Source: Bacteriovoracaceae bacterium (GTDB lineage: Bacteria; Bdellovibrionota; UBA1018). Taken from it: a stretch of 6,451 nucleotides of DNA. Position 1 is the first letter of the stretch. The number at the start of each line of letters is the position of its first letter. The notes below the pieces were generated by a model. It was not told the origin of the DNA. It searched no databases and saw only the letters and a program-made list of their open reading frames with translations. This document shows, piece by piece, positions 5,755 through 6,451 of the stretch. The position numbers and the translations under genes are program-made. Where the stretch lies: contig JAHFAC010000099.1 in assembly GCA_023250755.1 (NCBI GenBank), positions 1-6,451 of the forward strand. Direction: 5' to 3'.

Positions 5755-5925
5755 ATGGGAGCACCCTGTATCCAAAAAGAATCAGATGCTGCCAATTCAC
5801 AAAAATATTGCTTCATCCGTATCTGCTTAAAAACACATCCAGAAGTTGACAATTGCGCCCCTATGACCAATATACCTTCAGACTGTTTTAATGAACTAAT
5901 TGAATTGGAGGATAGAAAACAATGA
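5755..5925 (+). CDS. Possible 56-aa small protein upstream of and overlapping groES
   Basis: An ATG at 5755 opens a 56-codon frame ending in TGA at 5923-5925, which overlaps the groES start as ATGA. The predicted product has five cysteines (residues 5, 19, 24, 34 and 44), a hydrophilic composition and an acidic C-terminal segment ([12 protein letters not shown]). No family is recognised and there is no signal peptide. Upstream only a partial ribosome binding site (GTGGA, about 5 nt before the ATG) is seen. The likely groES promoter lies inside this frame, and a frame of this length can arise by chance, so it may not be translated. The exact 4-nt overlap typical of translational coupling is the main argument for it. 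Confidence 0.22.
   Translation: MGAPCIQKESDAANSQKYCFIRICLKTHPEVDNCAPMTNIPSDCFNELIELEDRKQ
5846..5876 (+). promoter_or_regulatory. Putative groES-groEL promoter
   Basis: A perfect TTGACA (5846-5851) is followed by AATATA at a 17-bp spacing (5869-5874) or TATACC at 19 bp (5871-5876). Transcription would begin around 5881-5883, leaving a leader of about 40 nt with GGAGG (5907-5911) before groES. No sigma32-type element with proper spacing and no CIRCE operator were found around it. Confidence 0.5.
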
Positions 5926-6209
5926 AAGTTCGACCATTACACGACCGCGTGTTGGTGAAGCGTTCTACAGAAGAAGAGCGCTCAAAAGGTGGAATCATTA
6001 TTCCTGATACAGCGAAAGAAAAACCCATCCAGGGCGAAATCATCGCTGTGGGACAAGGCCGCGTAACCGAAGACGGAAAAATTCGTCCTTTGGATGTCAA
6101 ATCAGGCGACCGTGTGCTCTTTGGAAAGTATGCAGGAACTGAAATCAAAATCGACGGCGATGAATTCCTCATGATGCGTGAGGAAGATATTCTCGGCGTC
6201 CTTGCTTAA
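5922..6209 (+). CDS. groES: Co-chaperonin GroES (Hsp10)
   Basis: The 95-aa product is a full-length GroES. Seven copies form the lid that closes the GroEL folding chamber in the cytoplasm. The N-terminus [14 protein letters not shown] is the family signature, followed by the mobile loop [15 protein letters not shown] (about 21-35), whose hydrophobic III segment docks on Gro[14 protein letters not shown] segment (about 43-53) forms the roof hairpin, and [33 protein letters not shown] is the usual C-terminal half. GGAGG stands 10 nt before the ATG. groEL follows after 32 bp with its own strong ribosome binding site, the standard two-gene operon. Confidence 0.98.
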   Translation: MKVRPLHDRVLVKRSTEEERSKGGIIIPDTAKEKPIQGEIIAVGQGRVTEDGKIRPLDVKSGDRVLFGKYAGTEIKIDGDEFLMMREEDILGVLA

Positions 6210-6217
6210 TAACCTGA

Positions 6218-6451
<234 letters not shown>

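Overview
The window looks like chromosomal housekeeping DNA from a Gram-negative bacterium. It encodes the end of an outer-membrane beta-barrel, a FabI enoyl-ACP reductase, an adenosine-deaminase family enzyme, tRNA-Phe and groES-groEL. AGGAGG-type ribosome binding sites are common, and fabI starts with TTG. FabI has the HS-V-A-FAN active-site segment also found in Gram-positive FabIs, and the barrel fragment has a TolB/BamA-like C-terminus. My tentative placement is Bdellovibrionota or another former deltaproteobacterial lineage; the sequence alone does not prove it. I see no insertion sequence, phage gene or CRISPR array.

Left part (1-2290, + strand): a 5'-truncated outer-membrane barrel gene, then fabI (34 bp later) and the deaminase gene (16 bp after fabI), probably one transcript. 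After the deaminase comes a gene-free stretch. It contains a plausible promoter, a C-rich-loop hairpin and a very strong intrinsic terminator, which together look like a roughly 100-nt small RNA gene or a 3'UTR-derived small RNA.

Middle part (2439-5583, - strand, read right to left): a secreted coiled-coil protein of unknown function (222 aa), tRNA-Phe(GAA), a family 2 glycosyltransferase, a class I O-methyltransferase and a small exported protein of unknown function (141 aa). The glycosyltransferase and methyltransferase are 45 bp apart and probably act in one surface-glycan or small-molecule pathway. This block converges on the deaminase block at the 2242-2287 terminator.

Right part (5584-6451): a 338-bp AT-rich divergent regulatory region separates the coiled-coil gene from groES-groEL. 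Leftward, a consensus-like promoter fires into a 39-nt near-perfect inverted repeat that would form a hairpin at the very 5' end of the mRNA. Rightward lie a possible groES promoter and a 56-codon cysteine-containing ORF whose stop overlaps the groES start (ATGA). No canonical CIRCE is present. groEL is cut off after 70 codons by the window edge.

The most interesting items are the candidate small RNA (about 2189-2287), the 5'-terminal hairpin (5616-5654) and the possible micro-ORF coupled to groES (5755-5925). No clear multi-gene novel system is visible.
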